A model generated the notes under the pieces. It did no database searches. It was not told the DNA's origin and worked only from the letters and a program-made list of their open reading frames with translations. 64,000 nt of DNA from Alcanivorax sp. 1008 (GTDB lineage Bacteria > Pseudomonadota > Gammaproteobacteria > Pseudomonadales > Alcanivoracaceae), in assembly GCF_020667895.1 (NCBI RefSeq), contig NZ_JAFMPS010000002.1:325131-389130 (forward strand), written 5' to 3'. Shown piece after piece: positions 48,078 through 57,204 of the stretch; the stretch's first letter is position 1; every line of letters starts with the position of its first letter. A program made the translations under genes and the position numbers.

Positions 48078-48920
48078 CTAGTGGATTTCCCATAGTCCCG
48101 TGGCTGCCGTTTCCCGCGCATAGTCTGCGAAGTCCTTGGCGGGTCGACCGAGTGCCTGTTCAACACCATTGGTCAAATGTGCGTTACGGCCATCGAGGAC
48201 CGTTGCGAATAGATAATCCAGCATCCAGACCACATCTTTGGGTGCTCCAGAGTTCTCAATCTCAGCAATGAAGCTTTTGTGGGGTACGTTGATGAATGAA
48301 ATCTCGCGTCCGGTCGCAAGTGAAAGGTCGTTGGCCACGTCCGCGAATGTCATGAGTCTTGGCCCGGTCACCTCATAGATGCGGCCTTTGTGGTGATCCT
48401 CAGTTAAAGCGGCAACGGCCACGTCTGCAATGTCGCCTACATCAACGAACGGTTCGACCTGATTCCCTGCAGGCAACGTGATGGTGCCATTCAACACCAT
48501 GTCGATGAATGCGCCTTCAGAGAAGTTCTGGTTAAACCAGCTTGCCCTCACGATGGTCCATTCAAGACCAGAGTCCTTAATAATTTCCTCGCAGGCTTGC
48601 GCCTCCGCCTCACCACGGCCTGATAGCAGAACGAGTCGCTTCACTCCGAGGCGCTTCGCCAGGTAAGCAAACGCTTGAATAGCGTCAGTGGCGCCGGGCA
48701 TTGCAAGATCTGGCGAGTAAGTGATGTAGGCTGAGGTAACACCCGAGAGACAGGACTCCCAGTTTTTCTCGTTGTTCCAGTCAAAAGAGGGGACAGCTGA
48801 GCGGGAACCGACTCGCACTTCATAGCCGCGGTCTTCTAGCTGCTCAACAACCCGCTTGCCGGTCTTTCCGGTGCCGCCGGCGACAAAAATGGATTGATGT
48901 TTCTGATTGGATGTTTTCAT
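48078..48920 (-). CDS. NmrA-like NAD(P)-binding protein
   Basis: 280 aa from ATG 48920 (AAGGAGCAAGTCA precedes it). Atypical SDR of the NmrA/quinone oxidoreductase-like type: IFVAGGTGKTGKRVVEQL at the N-terminus, then LVLLSGRGEAEAQACEEIIK, VRASWFNQNFSEGAF and VDVGDIADVAVAAL. It may act as a redox sensor or NAD(P)H-dependent reductase. Confidence 0.87.
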   Translation of the reverse strand: MKTSNQKHQSIFVAGGTGKTGKRVVEQLEDRGYEVRVGSRSAVPSFDWNNEKNWESCLSGVTSAYITYSPDLAMPGATDAIQAFAYLAKRLGVKRLVLLSGRGEAEAQACEEIIKDSGLEWTIVRASWFNQNFSEGAFIDMVLNGTITLPAGNQVEPFVDVGDIADVAVAALTEDHHKGRIYEVTGPRLMTFADVANDLSLATGREISFINVPHKSFIAEIENSGAPKDVVWMLDYLFATVLDGRNAHLTNGVEQALGRPAKDFADYARETAATGLWEIH

Positions 48921-49025
48921 TGACTTGCTCCTTTTGATCCAGGCACAAGTCAATTTTTGTGGAACAATGTCTCGGGTTATTGCCTCAGCATGCCAGAGTT
49001 TGTGCAGCTGGCGACAACTTCCGTT

Positions 49026-50027
49026 TCAGCGAGTTGAGAGTCGATAGGATCGTGGTGTCTGGCCCGCCCAACGCTTGAAGGCGCGGGTAAAGGTACTCTG
49101 CTCCGCAAATCCCGTCAGGAAGGCCACCTCGGCGAGGCTGTAATCTGTCTCTCTAAGCAGCCGTTGAGCGAGATCCTTTTGCGCCATGTCAACAACGTTT
49201 TGAAATGAATGCCCCTCCTCCGACAGCCTCCTTTGCAATGTCCTTGGGCCCAAATTCAGTTCAGATGCTATCCGTGACAGCTTTGGTACGCCCTCGCTTA
49301 GCACGTTAGCGACTGCACGCCTGACTTGTTGTTGCAAGACGCTGTGGGCAGCACGGGAATTGAGCTGCTGCTCAAGATATTGGTCAAAGAACCGGGCGAT
49401 GGATTCGTCGCCCAGTTTGTTGGGGGTTTCGATGGCTTCTTTACTCACCAGCAGTGCATCTCGGCCCGACTCGAAATAGACAGGACAACCAAAATGAGAT
49501 TCGTACACTCCGACATCGCCTCTCGGCGCGTGCTTGAAAAAGATGGCGAGAGGCATGAAGCTTGAGGAGCTAACCTCTTTGCTGATGGCATTCACTGCAG
49601 CCATGCTGGCTTCATTGGAGAGCAACATGCCTGAGCTATTCCCTCCTGCTTTTTCGAGGTTGAAGAAGAACCCCTTGGCTGTTTCCTCAAGCGAATAGGT
49701 TTCTGCGCTGCCCAGAACGTGGCCATAGCGCCCTGCCCTTGTGTAAGAGTCCCACAAGGTTGGTGCGGACTTCCAGGCCAGGCCAAAAGCCCCGTACTCG
49801 TCGCTTCGCATGGCGGAGCCGATCTTCAGTGGTAATAAAAGACCGTCAGGATCCCGATCAACCAGAGTTGCAAAAAAATCATAAAACTCCGATGAGGACA
49901 CCATCCGAGTTGGATCAATGGGACCGTCCACGGGCAGTCCAAGCCCTCCCATCAGGTCCCGTGTTTCTACGCCGGGTGTTGCCTGACCGACGACTTTGTA
50001 AACATATAGTGAGGTAATTTGAGCCAT
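49026..50027 (-). CDS. AraC-family regulator with arabinose-binding-type N-terminal domain
   Basis: 333 aa. The N-terminal ligand domain runs to about residue 225 (VFKHAPR-like stretch FFKHAPRGDVGVYESHFGCP). The C-terminal HTH has KLSRIASELNLGPRTLQRRL and YSLAEVAFLTGFAEQSTFTR. Type similar to OruR/ArgR-like regulators. It probably controls the downstream NmrA, hydrolase, membrane and DUF1772 genes. Confidence 0.9.
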   Translation of the reverse strand: MAQITSLYVYKVVGQATPGVETRDLMGGLGLPVDGPIDPTRMVSSSEFYDFFATLVDRDPDGLLLPLKIGSAMRSDEYGAFGLAWKSAPTLWDSYTRAGRYGHVLGSAETYSLEETAKGFFFNLEKAGGNSSGMLLSNEASMAAVNAISKEVSSSSFMPLAIFFKHAPRGDVGVYESHFGCPVYFESGRDALLVSKEAIETPNKLGDESIARFFDQYLEQQLNSRAAHSVLQQQVRRAVANVLSEGVPKLSRIASELNLGPRTLQRRLSEEGHSFQNVVDMAQKDLAQRLLRETDYSLAEVAFLTGFAEQSTFTRAFKRWAGQTPRSYRLSTR

Positions 50028-50602
50028 GGCAACATAGATAATCTACGTTGGACCCATTGTGCAACCTATTATTCTGCCGGACGAGAGATGGCTGCATTCG
50101 CCACAACAGTTTCGGTGTAATTAGCCAGGAAAGAGGGGAAATTTTTTGCAGGTGACAAAAATTAATGACGGTATTGCTGGCCTCGTCATTTAGAACAAAG
50201 ATGTCGCGTGAAGATACCGCTTGCGCTGCGCCGCCGCCCCTCCGCCGCAGGAAGCCAGCATCATCGAAGCACTGACAACCAAGAGAGCTGCTGCTAAACG
50301 GAAATTCAGAAGAAAATTGTATGCCATGGAAATCCAGCTCGCACGAATGGTAGGCGTAGTGGCTCAGTCAGACTGACATGGGCAGCGAAGTATGGGCACG
50401 CCTTCCTGACTCCTGTCCAGAAATGGTCCCCGGAGCGGTCTTGTTGCAGTCATTTGCTAACGCCACCAGCACGCGCGGCATTGTAGTGGAGGCCAAGCCG
50501 CAACGGAAAAGCCGTGATCTTCCCCCGACAAACACAGCATGCTCGCGCGACCGATTTCTCATGCTGTAGAAATGCTTGCCCCCTGTAAGCCTGCCCCACC
50601 CT
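50028..50602. other. Gene-poor region, 575 bp
   Basis: Between the AraC regulator and slyX, with no supported gene. It contains IS end motif copy 3 at 50515 and short frames with no family resemblance. It marks the right border of the accessory stretch. Confidence 0.5.
50515..50531 (+). repeat. IS end motif, copy 3
   Basis: TGATCTTCCCCCGACAA, identical over 17 bases to the copy at 43966 and over 14 to the IS left end at 44796. No IS body next to it. Confidence 0.7.
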
Positions 50603-50809
50603 TCAATAATGGGGCGGCTTCTCGTCAACAATATTCATCGACACCAACAGCTCAGCGATCTGCTGCAGTTGCTCGGTGGCGAAGCGCAGCTGCTTCTCCA
50701 GGGTGTCGATGCGTATCACCTGCTCGGCCACCGTGCGGTTCAGGGCGTTGAGCAGGTCATCCTGGTAGGCGATGGTGGTTTCGATATCCAGCAGGCGTTC
50801 GTCGGTCAT
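50603..50809 (-). CDS. slyX: SlyX-like protein
   Basis: 68 aa from ATG 50809 (GAGGAGCGCACC precedes it; the open frame continues upstream only across the riboswitch region). Single coiled coil: ERLLDIETTIAYQDDLLNAL, NRTVAEQVIRIDTLEKQLRF, ending in KPPHY, the SlyX hallmark. Function unknown. Divergent from the Gdt1-like gene. Confidence 0.93.
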   Translation of the reverse strand: MTDERLLDIETTIAYQDDLLNALNRTVAEQVIRIDTLEKQLRFATEQLQQIAELLVSMNIVDEKPPHY

Positions 50810-50881
50810 GGTGCGCTCCTCAATAAAGCGGCCAGCATAGCACTTGCCCGGATTCGGTCGAATCTCTACCATTGCCGCGTC

Positions 50882-51040
50882 CTTGGGGGAGTAGTTACAG
50901 CCCCGACGCTGGCGGTCGTCAACAAACTTGCATCCGTGCATGGCGCCCGCATCTCCGCTCCGCGGAGACCGACGAGACCCGAGACACTGCACCTCCCAGG
51001 CGGGACGGGTGCGGCGTCTCGTGTCCCTGTCCCGCCGGAG
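50882..51040 (+). promoter_or_regulatory. yybP-ykoY manganese riboswitch candidate
   Basis: The leader of the Gdt1-like gene has the aptamer core: GGGGGAGTAG (50885-50894), GTCGTCAACA (50916-50925) and GACGAGACC (50971-50979). A P1 stem can form between CTTGGG (50882-50887) and CCCGAG (50978-50983). The expression platform has two mutually exclusive stems: A, CGAGAC plus GCACC (50980-50993) with GGGTGC plus GTCTCG (51007-51021); B, GGCGGGAC (50999-51006) with GTCCCGCC (51029-51036), directly before GGAG. P1 and stem A share bases. Known yybP-ykoY RNAs bind Mn2+ and turn on exporters. Confidence 0.85.
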
Positions 51041-51048
51041 ATCGTTTT

Positions 51049-51603
51049 ATGGAAGCCTTCCTCGCCTCACTGTCGCTGGTCACGCTTGGCGAAATCGGTG
51101 ACAAAACTCAGCTGCTGGCCTTTGCGCTGGCCTGTCGCTATCGGGTGCATTGGCCGATTCTGGCGGGCATTACCGTGGCGACGCTGGCCAATCACGGGCT
51201 GTCGGCGTGGCTGGGCGTGTGGCTTGCCGAGTGGTTGCCGGACAACTGGCTGCAGTGGACTCTGGCCGGCAGCTTTATCGCTTTGGGGATCTGGATGCTG
51301 ATCCCGGACAAGGATGATGATTCGCTGGATGGTCAACGCTGGGGGCCGTTTATGGCGTCTCTGGTGCTGTTCTTTCTGGCCGAGATTGGCGACAAGACTC
51401 AGGTGGCAACGGTGGCTCTTGCGGCACGCTTCCCGGAGTACTTTGTTGCCGTGCTTAGCGGCACTACTCTGGGCATGCTGGCAGCGAACGTTCCTGTTAT
51501 TTGGCTGGGCAACCGGGTGCGCAACCCAACGCTCGAGCAATGGGCCCATCGAATCAGTGCAGTGCTGTTTATCGCACTGGGCGTGGCAACACTGATCTTC
51601 TAG
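51049..51603 (+). CDS. Gdt1/TMEM165-family manganese exporter
   Basis: 184 aa from ATG 51049 (GGAG eight bases upstream). Two repeated halves each carry the ion-binding motif EIGDKT, at 15-20 and 112-117, with six hydrophobic segments. Bacterial members (MneA-type) export Mn2+ from the cytoplasm. The upstream yybP-ykoY-like leader supports Mn control. The frame is open further upstream to 50872, but that is leader RNA. Confidence 0.94.
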   Translation: MEAFLASLSLVTLGEIGDKTQLLAFALACRYRVHWPILAGITVATLANHGLSAWLGVWLAEWLPDNWLQWTLAGSFIALGIWMLIPDKDDDSLDGQRWGPFMASLVLFFLAEIGDKTQVATVALAARFPEYFVAVLSGTTLGMLAANVPVIWLGNRVRNPTLEQWAHRISAVLFIALGVATLIF

Positions 51604-51624
51604 GCTGATCTTCCAGGGACGGCC

Positions 51625-52335
51625 CTACAGGTCTTTCTGGTTAACGCGCTTGATTAGCTGTTCGGCGCTTTCCTTGCGTTCAGAGTATCGATCGACAAGG
51701 TAGTCGCTGCGGTCGCGGGTTAGCCAGGTGAACTTCACCAGCTCCTCCATCACATCAACAATACGATCGTAGTAGCCGGACGGCTTCATACGATCGTTCT
51801 CATCGAACTCAAGGAATGCCTTGGCTACCGAGGATTGGTTGGGGATGGTGATCATGCGCATCCATCGGCCGAGCACGCGTAGCTGATTCACCGCATTGAA
51901 TGATTGCGAGCCACCGCATACCTGCATCACTGCCAGAGTTTTACCCTGAGTTGGCCGCACGGCACCGATCGATAGCGGGATCCAGTCGATCTGCGCCTTC
52001 ATTATGCCTGTCATGGCGCCGTGGCGCTCCGGCGAGCACCAGACCATACCTTCGCTCCAGCTCACCAGATCACGCAGCTCCTGCACTTTTGCGTGGCTGG
52101 CGTCTTCGCTATCCGGTAACGGCAGGCCATGCGGGTCAAAGATGCGGGTTTCACAGCCCATCTTTTCCAGCAGGCGTGCGGACTCCTGCACCACCAGTCG
52201 GCTGAATGAGCGCTCTCGTAGCGATCCGTAAAGCAGTGCGATGCGCGGTGCATGGCTGGCGCGCTGTATGGGCTCAAGGCGCTGTTGATCAAGCATGCGG
52301 AAGTGGGCGTCTTCGAGGGCGGGGAATTCATTCAT
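51625..52335 (-). CDS. arsH: ArsH, NADPH-dependent organoarsenical oxidase / FMN reductase
   Basis: 236 aa from ATG 52335. Flavodoxin-like FMN reductase fold of the ArsH type: [18 protein letters not shown] (FMN phosphate loop), [40 protein letters not shown]. It oxidises trivalent methylarsenicals and gives resistance to organoarsenicals. Last gene of an arsR-arsC-acr3-arsH operon. Confidence 0.95.
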   Translation of the reverse strand: MNEFPALEDAHFRMLDQQRLEPIQRASHAPRIALLYGSLRERSFSRLVVQESARLLEKMGCETRIFDPHGLPLPDSEDASHAKVQELRDLVSWSEGMVWCSPERHGAMTGIMKAQIDWIPLSIGAVRPTQGKTLAVMQVCGGSQSFNAVNQLRVLGRWMRMITIPNQSSVAKAFLEFDENDRMKPSGYYDRIVDVMEELVKFTWLTRDRSDYLVDRYSERKESAEQLIKRVNQKDL

Positions 52336-52339
52336 GATG

Positions 52340-53365
52340 TTATTCCGGGAACCAGTGGCGGGTGCGGTTAGCGATGGCAACCAGCGACAGCATTACCGGC
52401 ACCTCTACCAGCACGCCCACTACCGTGGCTAACGCCGCGCCAGAGTTCAAGCCGAACAACGATATTGCTACGGCGACCGCAAGTTCAAAAAAATTGGAGG
52501 TGCCGATCATGCAGGCTGGGGCGGCGATTCGGTGCGGCAACTTCATCACCTTGGCCGCCGCATAGGCAATGGCAAAGATTCCGTAGGTCTGAATCATCAA
52601 TGGGATGGCAATCAGCAGAATAACAAAAGGCTTGGCGACAATAGTGCCGGCCTGAAAACCGAACAACAGCACCACCGTCAGCAGCAAACCAATTATGGAG
52701 CCCGGCTTTATCCGGTGAATGAATTTATCCAATGCCTGTTCGCCACCATTAGCCAGAAACCGGTGACGCACCACAGCGCCAGCGACAAGCGGCAGAAGCA
52801 CATAAAGGATTACGGATAACAGCAGGGTTTGCCACGGCACAATAATGTCACTGATGCCGAGCAACAGCGCCGCAATCGGCGCGAAGGCAAAGATCATAAT
52901 GATGTCGTTTACTGACACCTGCACCAAAGTGTAGTTAGGGTCGCCCTTGGTCAGTTGCGACCAGACAAACACCATGGCGGTACAGGGCGCGACGCCGAGC
53001 AGGATCATGCCGGCAATGTACTCGCCGGCGCTTTGCGGATCGACCAGATCGGCAAACAGCACGCGGAAGAACACATAACCGAGCAGTGCCATGGTAAAGG
53101 GCTTGATCAGCCAGTTGATTACCAGCGTCAGCCAGATGCCCTGTGGCTGTTTGCGAATTTCCTTGATGGCGGCGAAATCGACTTGCACCATCATCGGGAA
53201 GATCATTGCCCAGATCAGTACCGCCACCACCAGATTGACGTGGGCGTATTCAATGCCGGCAATCACTGCAAAGACGTTTGGCAGTAGCAGGCCAAGGCCC
53301 ACACCAGCGGCGATACACAGGCCCACCCAGACAGTCAGATAGCGCTCAAATAGACCCATTGCCAT
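52340..53365 (-). CDS. acr3: ACR3-family arsenite efflux permease
   Basis: 341 aa, about ten membrane helices. It carries the ACR3 signatures [20 protein letters not shown] (conserved Cys) and [20 protein letters not shown]. It exports arsenite, the product of ArsC. GGAG precedes the ATG. It lies between arsC and arsH. Confidence 0.96.
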   Translation of the reverse strand: MAMGLFERYLTVWVGLCIAAGVGLGLLLPNVFAVIAGIEYAHVNLVVAVLIWAMIFPMMVQVDFAAIKEIRKQPQGIWLTLVINWLIKPFTMALLGYVFFRVLFADLVDPQSAGEYIAGMILLGVAPCTAMVFVWSQLTKGDPNYTLVQVSVNDIIMIFAFAPIAALLLGISDIIVPWQTLLLSVILYVLLPLVAGAVVRHRFLANGGEQALDKFIHRIKPGSIIGLLLTVVLLFGFQAGTIVAKPFVILLIAIPLMIQTYGIFAIAYAAAKVMKLPHRIAAPACMIGTSNFFELAVAVAISLFGLNSGAALATVVGVLVEVPVMLSLVAIANRTRHWFPE

Positions 53366-53380
53366 TGCACTCCTGCGAGT

Positions 53381-53878
53381 TCATTCAGATGTTTCCAGAC
53401 GGCGCTGGATATCAGCAAGCGCTGCAACCAAGTCCGTCGGCTGCATGCTCTCTAATGGCAAAGTCAGCATGGCTTCGATGCGTTGTTTCATTTCATCGAA
53501 CGTACGCTCAAAAGCGCGAGCAATGGTGTCCGCATCACCCTCTACGTGGGCCGGGTCCGCCACCCCCCAATGGGCGCGTAACGAGCTGCCCATCCAAACC
53601 GGGCAGGCTTCACCAGCGGCGGCATCACACACGGTAATGGCAAGATGAATGTTATCGTCCGCCAGCTCATCCCAGGATTTCGAACGCGGATTCCCCGCAG
53701 GCACCTGGTGCCGAGCGAGCACTGCCAGAGCACCGGGATTAACACTACCGGTGGGAAAGCTACCGGCACTAAATGCCACCAGCTTGCCGCCTCCAAGCTG
53801 ATTGGCGAGGGACTCCGCTATGATCGAGCGGCAAGAATTTCCGGTGCAAAGAAAGACAACACGAATTGGTAATTCCAT
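53381..53878 (-). CDS. arsC: Arsenate reductase, low-molecular-weight phosphatase type
   Basis: 165 aa from ATG 53878 (CGGAGTGATCTG precedes it; the open frame runs upstream antiparallel-free through arsR in another frame and is not coding there). P-loop CX5R: C11-TGNSC-R17 in VVFLCTGNSCRSIIAESL; further conserved DELADDNIHLAITVCDAAAG with Cys, and HWGVADPAHVEG with the catalytic Asp. Reduces arsenate to arsenite, probably thioredoxin-coupled. Confidence 0.95.
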   Translation of the reverse strand: MELPIRVVFLCTGNSCRSIIAESLANQLGGGKLVAFSAGSFPTGSVNPGALAVLARHQVPAGNPRSKSWDELADDNIHLAITVCDAAAGEACPVWMGSSLRAHWGVADPAHVEGDADTIARAFERTFDEMKQRIEAMLTLPLESMQPTDLVAALADIQRRLETSE

Positions 53879-53894
53879 CAGATCACTCCGAGGC

Positions 53895-54209
53895 TCAACA
53901 ACATCCGGAGCGCTGCTCCGGCTTGACGGGAAACTGTTTAGCCGCTGGAGCCTGCAGGCTTTGCAACACCTCCTGTGCCCATTGCGGCAAACCTTCATGC
54001 AAGCGGTAATAGACCCACTGGGCATCCTTGCGCACTGCCAGCAAGCCGCAGTCTCGCAGCTGCGCAAGATGTCGCGACACGGTGGGCTGCGGCTGGCCCA
54101 GTGTGTCCACCAGATCACAGACACACAGCTCGCCATGCTGGCGCACCCGCATAACAATCTTCAGCCTGGTTTCGTCCGCCAGACATTTGCATAGCTGCAA
54201 TGGCGTCAT
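53895..54209 (-). CDS. arsR: Arsenic-responsive repressor ArsR
   Basis: 104 aa winged helix. Metal site ELCVCDLVD with C29 and C31, recognition helix QPTVSRHLAQLRDCGLL, and a CC ending (RSGCC) that may add thiolate ligands. The operator is expected in 54210-54250, where CGGATATCCG (54227-54236) is a 10-bp palindrome close to the gene start. Confidence 0.95.
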   Translation of the reverse strand: MTPLQLCKCLADETRLKIVMRVRQHGELCVCDLVDTLGQPQPTVSRHLAQLRDCGLLAVRKDAQWVYYRLHEGLPQWAQEVLQSLQAPAAKQFPVKPEQRSGCC

Positions 54210-54226
54210 AACCTCTCCATTACATT

Positions 54227-54241
54227 CGGATATCCGAATAT
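54227..54241 (-). promoter_or_regulatory. Probable ArsR operator
   Basis: TCGGATATCCGAATA lies 18 bp upstream of the arsR start and contains the perfect palindrome TCGGATATCCGA. In gammaproteobacterial ars operons such short AT-centred palindromes just upstream of arsR serve as operators. It also lies next to the phoU terminator. Confidence 0.6.
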
Positions 54242-54251
54242 ACAGGCAAGT

Positions 54252-54273
54252 AAAAAACCGCGCCGAAGCGCGG
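54252..54273 (-). terminator. Rho-independent terminator of the pst-phoU operon
   Basis: On the minus strand CCGCGC-TTCG-GCGCGG followed by TTTTTT, 14 bp after the phoU stop. A UUCG tetraloop makes it very stable. It separates pst-phoU from the ars operon. Confidence 0.95.
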
Positions 54274-54286
54274 CTTGATACTCGAC

Positions 54287-55012
54287 TTACTTGGGTCGTG
54301 ATACGTCGGCGTGACGCGCCACTTCATCCACAGAAATATGCCGCACATCCTTGCCCTTAACCATATAGATCAACTGCTCAGCGATATTCTTGGCATGGTC
54401 GCCAATACGCTCCAGCGCCCGTAGCGACCAGATAATATTCAGCACGCTGGAAATCGAGCGAGGATCTTCCATCATGAAAGTCACCAGAGCCCGCATGGCC
54501 GAGCGATACTCCAGATCCACTTCGTTATCTTCTGCGGCAACGTCCACCGCCTTTTGAACATCAAAGCGGGCAAAGGCGTCCAGTGCATCACCAAGCATGG
54601 TGCGCACATGGTTACCGATATGACGTACTTCCACATAACCGCGCGGTGACTCGCCCTGCTCCGCCAACTCCAGTGACATTTTTGCCACTTTAGCGGCTTC
54701 GTCACCGATGCGCTCCAGGTCAGACACGCACTTGGTTACCGAAATAATCATGCGCAGATCCGATGCCGCAGGCTGACGCAACGCCAATACCCGGGCACAT
54801 TCGCCATCGATCAACTTCTCCAGCGAATCCACCTTATCTTCGTTTTCCAGCACCCGTTCAGCAAGCTCAGAGTCTGCCTGCAGCAAAGACTGCAGCGCAT
54901 CAATAACCTGCTTCTCCACCAATCCACCCATCTCCATCAGGTGTGAACGGATGGACTCCATTTCATCATTGAACTGACTGGAACTATGCTGACCAAAATG
55001 CGAGCGATCCAT
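54287..55012 (-). CDS. phoU: Phosphate transport regulator PhoU
   Basis: 241 aa, all-helical, two PhoU repeats, each with metal-binding patterns (CVSDLERIGDEAAKVAKM and LRALERIGDHAKNIAEQL). It links PstSCAB to PhoR and represses the Pho regulon when phosphate is plentiful. Last gene of the pst operon, 18 bp after pstB. Confidence 0.97.
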   Translation of the reverse strand: MDRSHFGQHSSSQFNDEMESIRSHLMEMGGLVEKQVIDALQSLLQADSELAERVLENEDKVDSLEKLIDGECARVLALRQPAASDLRMIISVTKCVSDLERIGDEAAKVAKMSLELAEQGESPRGYVEVRHIGNHVRTMLGDALDAFARFDVQKAVDVAAEDNEVDLEYRSAMRALVTFMMEDPRSISSVLNIIWSLRALERIGDHAKNIAEQLIYMVKGKDVRHISVDEVARHADVSRPK

Positions 55013-55030
55013 AAAACTCTCCTGTCAGGA

Positions 55031-55915
55031 TCAGCCAAACCGGCCGGTGATGTAGGCTTCCGTGAGCGCATGCTCCGGCGCGGTAAATACTGTATTAGTG
55101 TCATTCACTTCAATCAGACGACCAAGGTGGAAATAGGCAGTACGCTGCGACACCCGGGCGGCCTGTTGCATGGAGTGCGTAACAATGGCGATGGTGTACT
55201 GGCCGGAAAGCTCGTCAATCAGCTCTTCGATTTTGGCGGTGGCAATGGGGTCCAGCGCTGAACAGGGCTCGTCCATCAATACCACTTCCGGGCTCACCGC
55301 AATGGAGCGCGCAATACACAGGCGCTGCTGCTGACCACCGGACAAACCAGTACCCGGCTGATCAAGACGGTCCTTTACTTCGTCCCATAGGCCAGCCTTG
55401 CGCAAGCTGCTCTCAACAATCTCATCCAGCTCAAACTTCTTGTTCGCCAGGCCGTGCAGTCGTGGGCCATAGGCAACGTTTTCATAGATAGACTTGGGAA
55501 ATGGATTGGGCTTCTGAAACACCATGCCAACCCGAGCACGCAATTCAACCACGTCCAGCTTGGGATCATAGATATTGTCCTGCTCAAGCATGAACGAACC
55601 TTTCACCTTGCAGATATCGATGGTGTCGTTCATCCGGTTCAGGCAGCGCAGAAAGGTGGACTTGCCACAGCCTGACGGACCGATCAGGGCAATCACTTCG
55701 TTCTTGCCAATATCCAGGTCAACGCCATAGATGGCCTGCGAATCGCCATAGAATACATCCACATTTCGCATGCTCATCTTCGGATCGTCGCACAGCGGCT
55801 TGCCGATGGTGCGTTCCGGATACGGGATTCTCTGATTCATTGTCTCGGGTTCCTGTGCCATGCGCGCTGCCGGATTAGTCTGGGCAGTATCATTCAACTT
55901 CTGTGCCGTTTCCAT
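55031..55915 (-). CDS. pstB: Phosphate ABC transporter ATP-binding protein
   Basis: 294 aa. Walker [20 protein letters not shown], signature [16 protein letters not shown], Walker [18 protein letters not shown]-loop [13 protein letters not shown]. An N-terminal extension of about 35 residues precedes the ABC domain. Powers phosphate import through PstC and PstA. Confidence 0.97.
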   Translation of the reverse strand: METAQKLNDTAQTNPAARMAQEPETMNQRIPYPERTIGKPLCDDPKMSMRNVDVFYGDSQAIYGVDLDIGKNEVIALIGPSGCGKSTFLRCLNRMNDTIDICKVKGSFMLEQDNIYDPKLDVVELRARVGMVFQKPNPFPKSIYENVAYGPRLHGLANKKFELDEIVESSLRKAGLWDEVKDRLDQPGTGLSGGQQQRLCIARSIAVSPEVVLMDEPCSALDPIATAKIEELIDELSGQYTIAIVTHSMQQAARVSQRTAYFHLGRLIEVNDTNTVFTAPEHALTEAYITGRFG

Positions 55916-55935
55916 CTGTCACTCCTCCGTCCGGA

Positions 55936-57204
55936 TTACCAGCGGCGCTCAAGGCGCTTGCGTAGCAGCACTGCCAAGGTGTTCATGGTGATCAGGAAAG
56001 CCAGCAGCACCATGATGGCCGCCGACGTCAGGGCGACGAACGAGGCCTCCGGGCTGTCTGCCCATAGATAAATCTGTACCGGCAGAACCGTGGATGCATC
56101 CAGCGGGCCACCTGGGATATCAACAATAAAGGCCACCATGCCGATCATCAGCAGGGGCGCGGTTTCCCCGAGCGCCTGAGCCATACCGATAATGGCGCCG
56201 GTGAGCATGCCCGGCATGGCCAGCGGCAGAACATGGTGCATCACCATCTGCATGCGTGAAGCACCCATTCCCAGCGCCGCTTCGCGGATGCTGGGCGGCA
56301 CGGATTTAATCGAGGCGCGGGCGGAAATAATGATAGTGGGCAGGGTCATTAGGGTGAGCACCAAACCGCCTACCAGCGGCACTGAACGGGGCAAGCCGAA
56401 CAGATTGATAAAGATGGCCAGACCAAGCAGACCGAAAATAATCGATGGCACCGCTGCGAGGTTATTGATATTCACTTCAATGAAGTCGGTAAAACGATTC
56501 TTCGGAGCAAACTCTTCCAGATAGACCGCCGCGGCAACACCGATGGGGAAGGCCAGCGCCAAGGTCACCAACATGGTGAAAAACGAGCCGGTTACCGCTG
56601 CCCAGACGCCAGCCTGCTCAGGCTCCCGGGAGTCGCCATGGCTAAAGAAAGATGCATTCCACTGAATGTCGGTTTGGCCATCACGCTCCAGAGCTTCCAC
56701 CCAGGGACGGGCCACTTCCGGCAAGCGCTTGCTTTGCCGATCTTCAACATCTGCCTTGATAAATATATCTACGTCGTCATCAGCGAGAAGCCACTGGGTC
56801 TGGGTGGTGCCGAGCAGATCCAGGTTAGCTGCCAGTTGGTCGCGTAATTTGAATCCCGCACCGGAAGAAACCAGCTGATACAGCGCACGACGGTCAAGGC
56901 GTCCTTCCACTTCCGGGAAACGTTCGCGCAGCGCAGCCTTGATCAGTGCATCGTAATCAGCAACGTTAATCTGATCTGGATCAGTCGGATCATCTATGCC
57001 CAGCTCCTCCGGATCCCAGTGAATTTCCAGCTGGATATAGGTTTCAACGAATGCGGAGGTGCCCTTACTGATAATGTCAGTAAACAGCACCACCACCGCC
57101 AGCAACCCGAATGCCACCGCAGTGATGCCAAAGGCACGGAAACGCTTTTCCGAACTGTAGCGGGCTTTCAGTGATTTACGAACTTGCTCGGTCGTCTTAC
57201 TCAT
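55936..57204 (-). CDS. pstA: Phosphate ABC transporter permease PstA, long form
   Basis: 422 aa. After a first membrane helix (about 25-45) there is a large periplasmic insert (to about residue 200) seen in gammaproteobacterial long PstA proteins, then the permease core with the EAA loop EAALGMGASRMQMVMHHVLP. It overlaps the end of pstC by eight bases. Confidence 0.95.
   Translation of the reverse strand: MSKTTEQVRKSLKARYSSEKRFRAFGITAVAFGLLAVVVLFTDIISKGTSAFVETYIQLEIHWDPEELGIDDPTDPDQINVADYDALIKAALRERFPEVEGRLDRRALYQLVSSGAGFKLRDQLAANLDLLGTTQTQWLLADDDVDIFIKADVEDRQSKRLPEVARPWVEALERDGQTDIQWNASFFSHGDSREPEQAGVWAAVTGSFFTMLVTLALAFPIGVAAAVYLEEFAPKNRFTDFIEVNINNLAAVPSIIFGLLGLAIFINLFGLPRSVPLVGGLVLTLMTLPTIIISARASIKSVPPSIREAALGMGASRMQMVMHHVLPLAMPGMLTGAIIGMAQALGETAPLLMIGMVAFIVDIPGGPLDASTVLPVQIYLWADSPEASFVALTSAAIMVLLAFLITMNTLAVLLRKRLERRW

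Noticed and set aside
50368-50631. An 87-codon minus-strand frame before slyX
   Set aside because: No family pattern and it crosses the IS end repeat; not supported as a gene.
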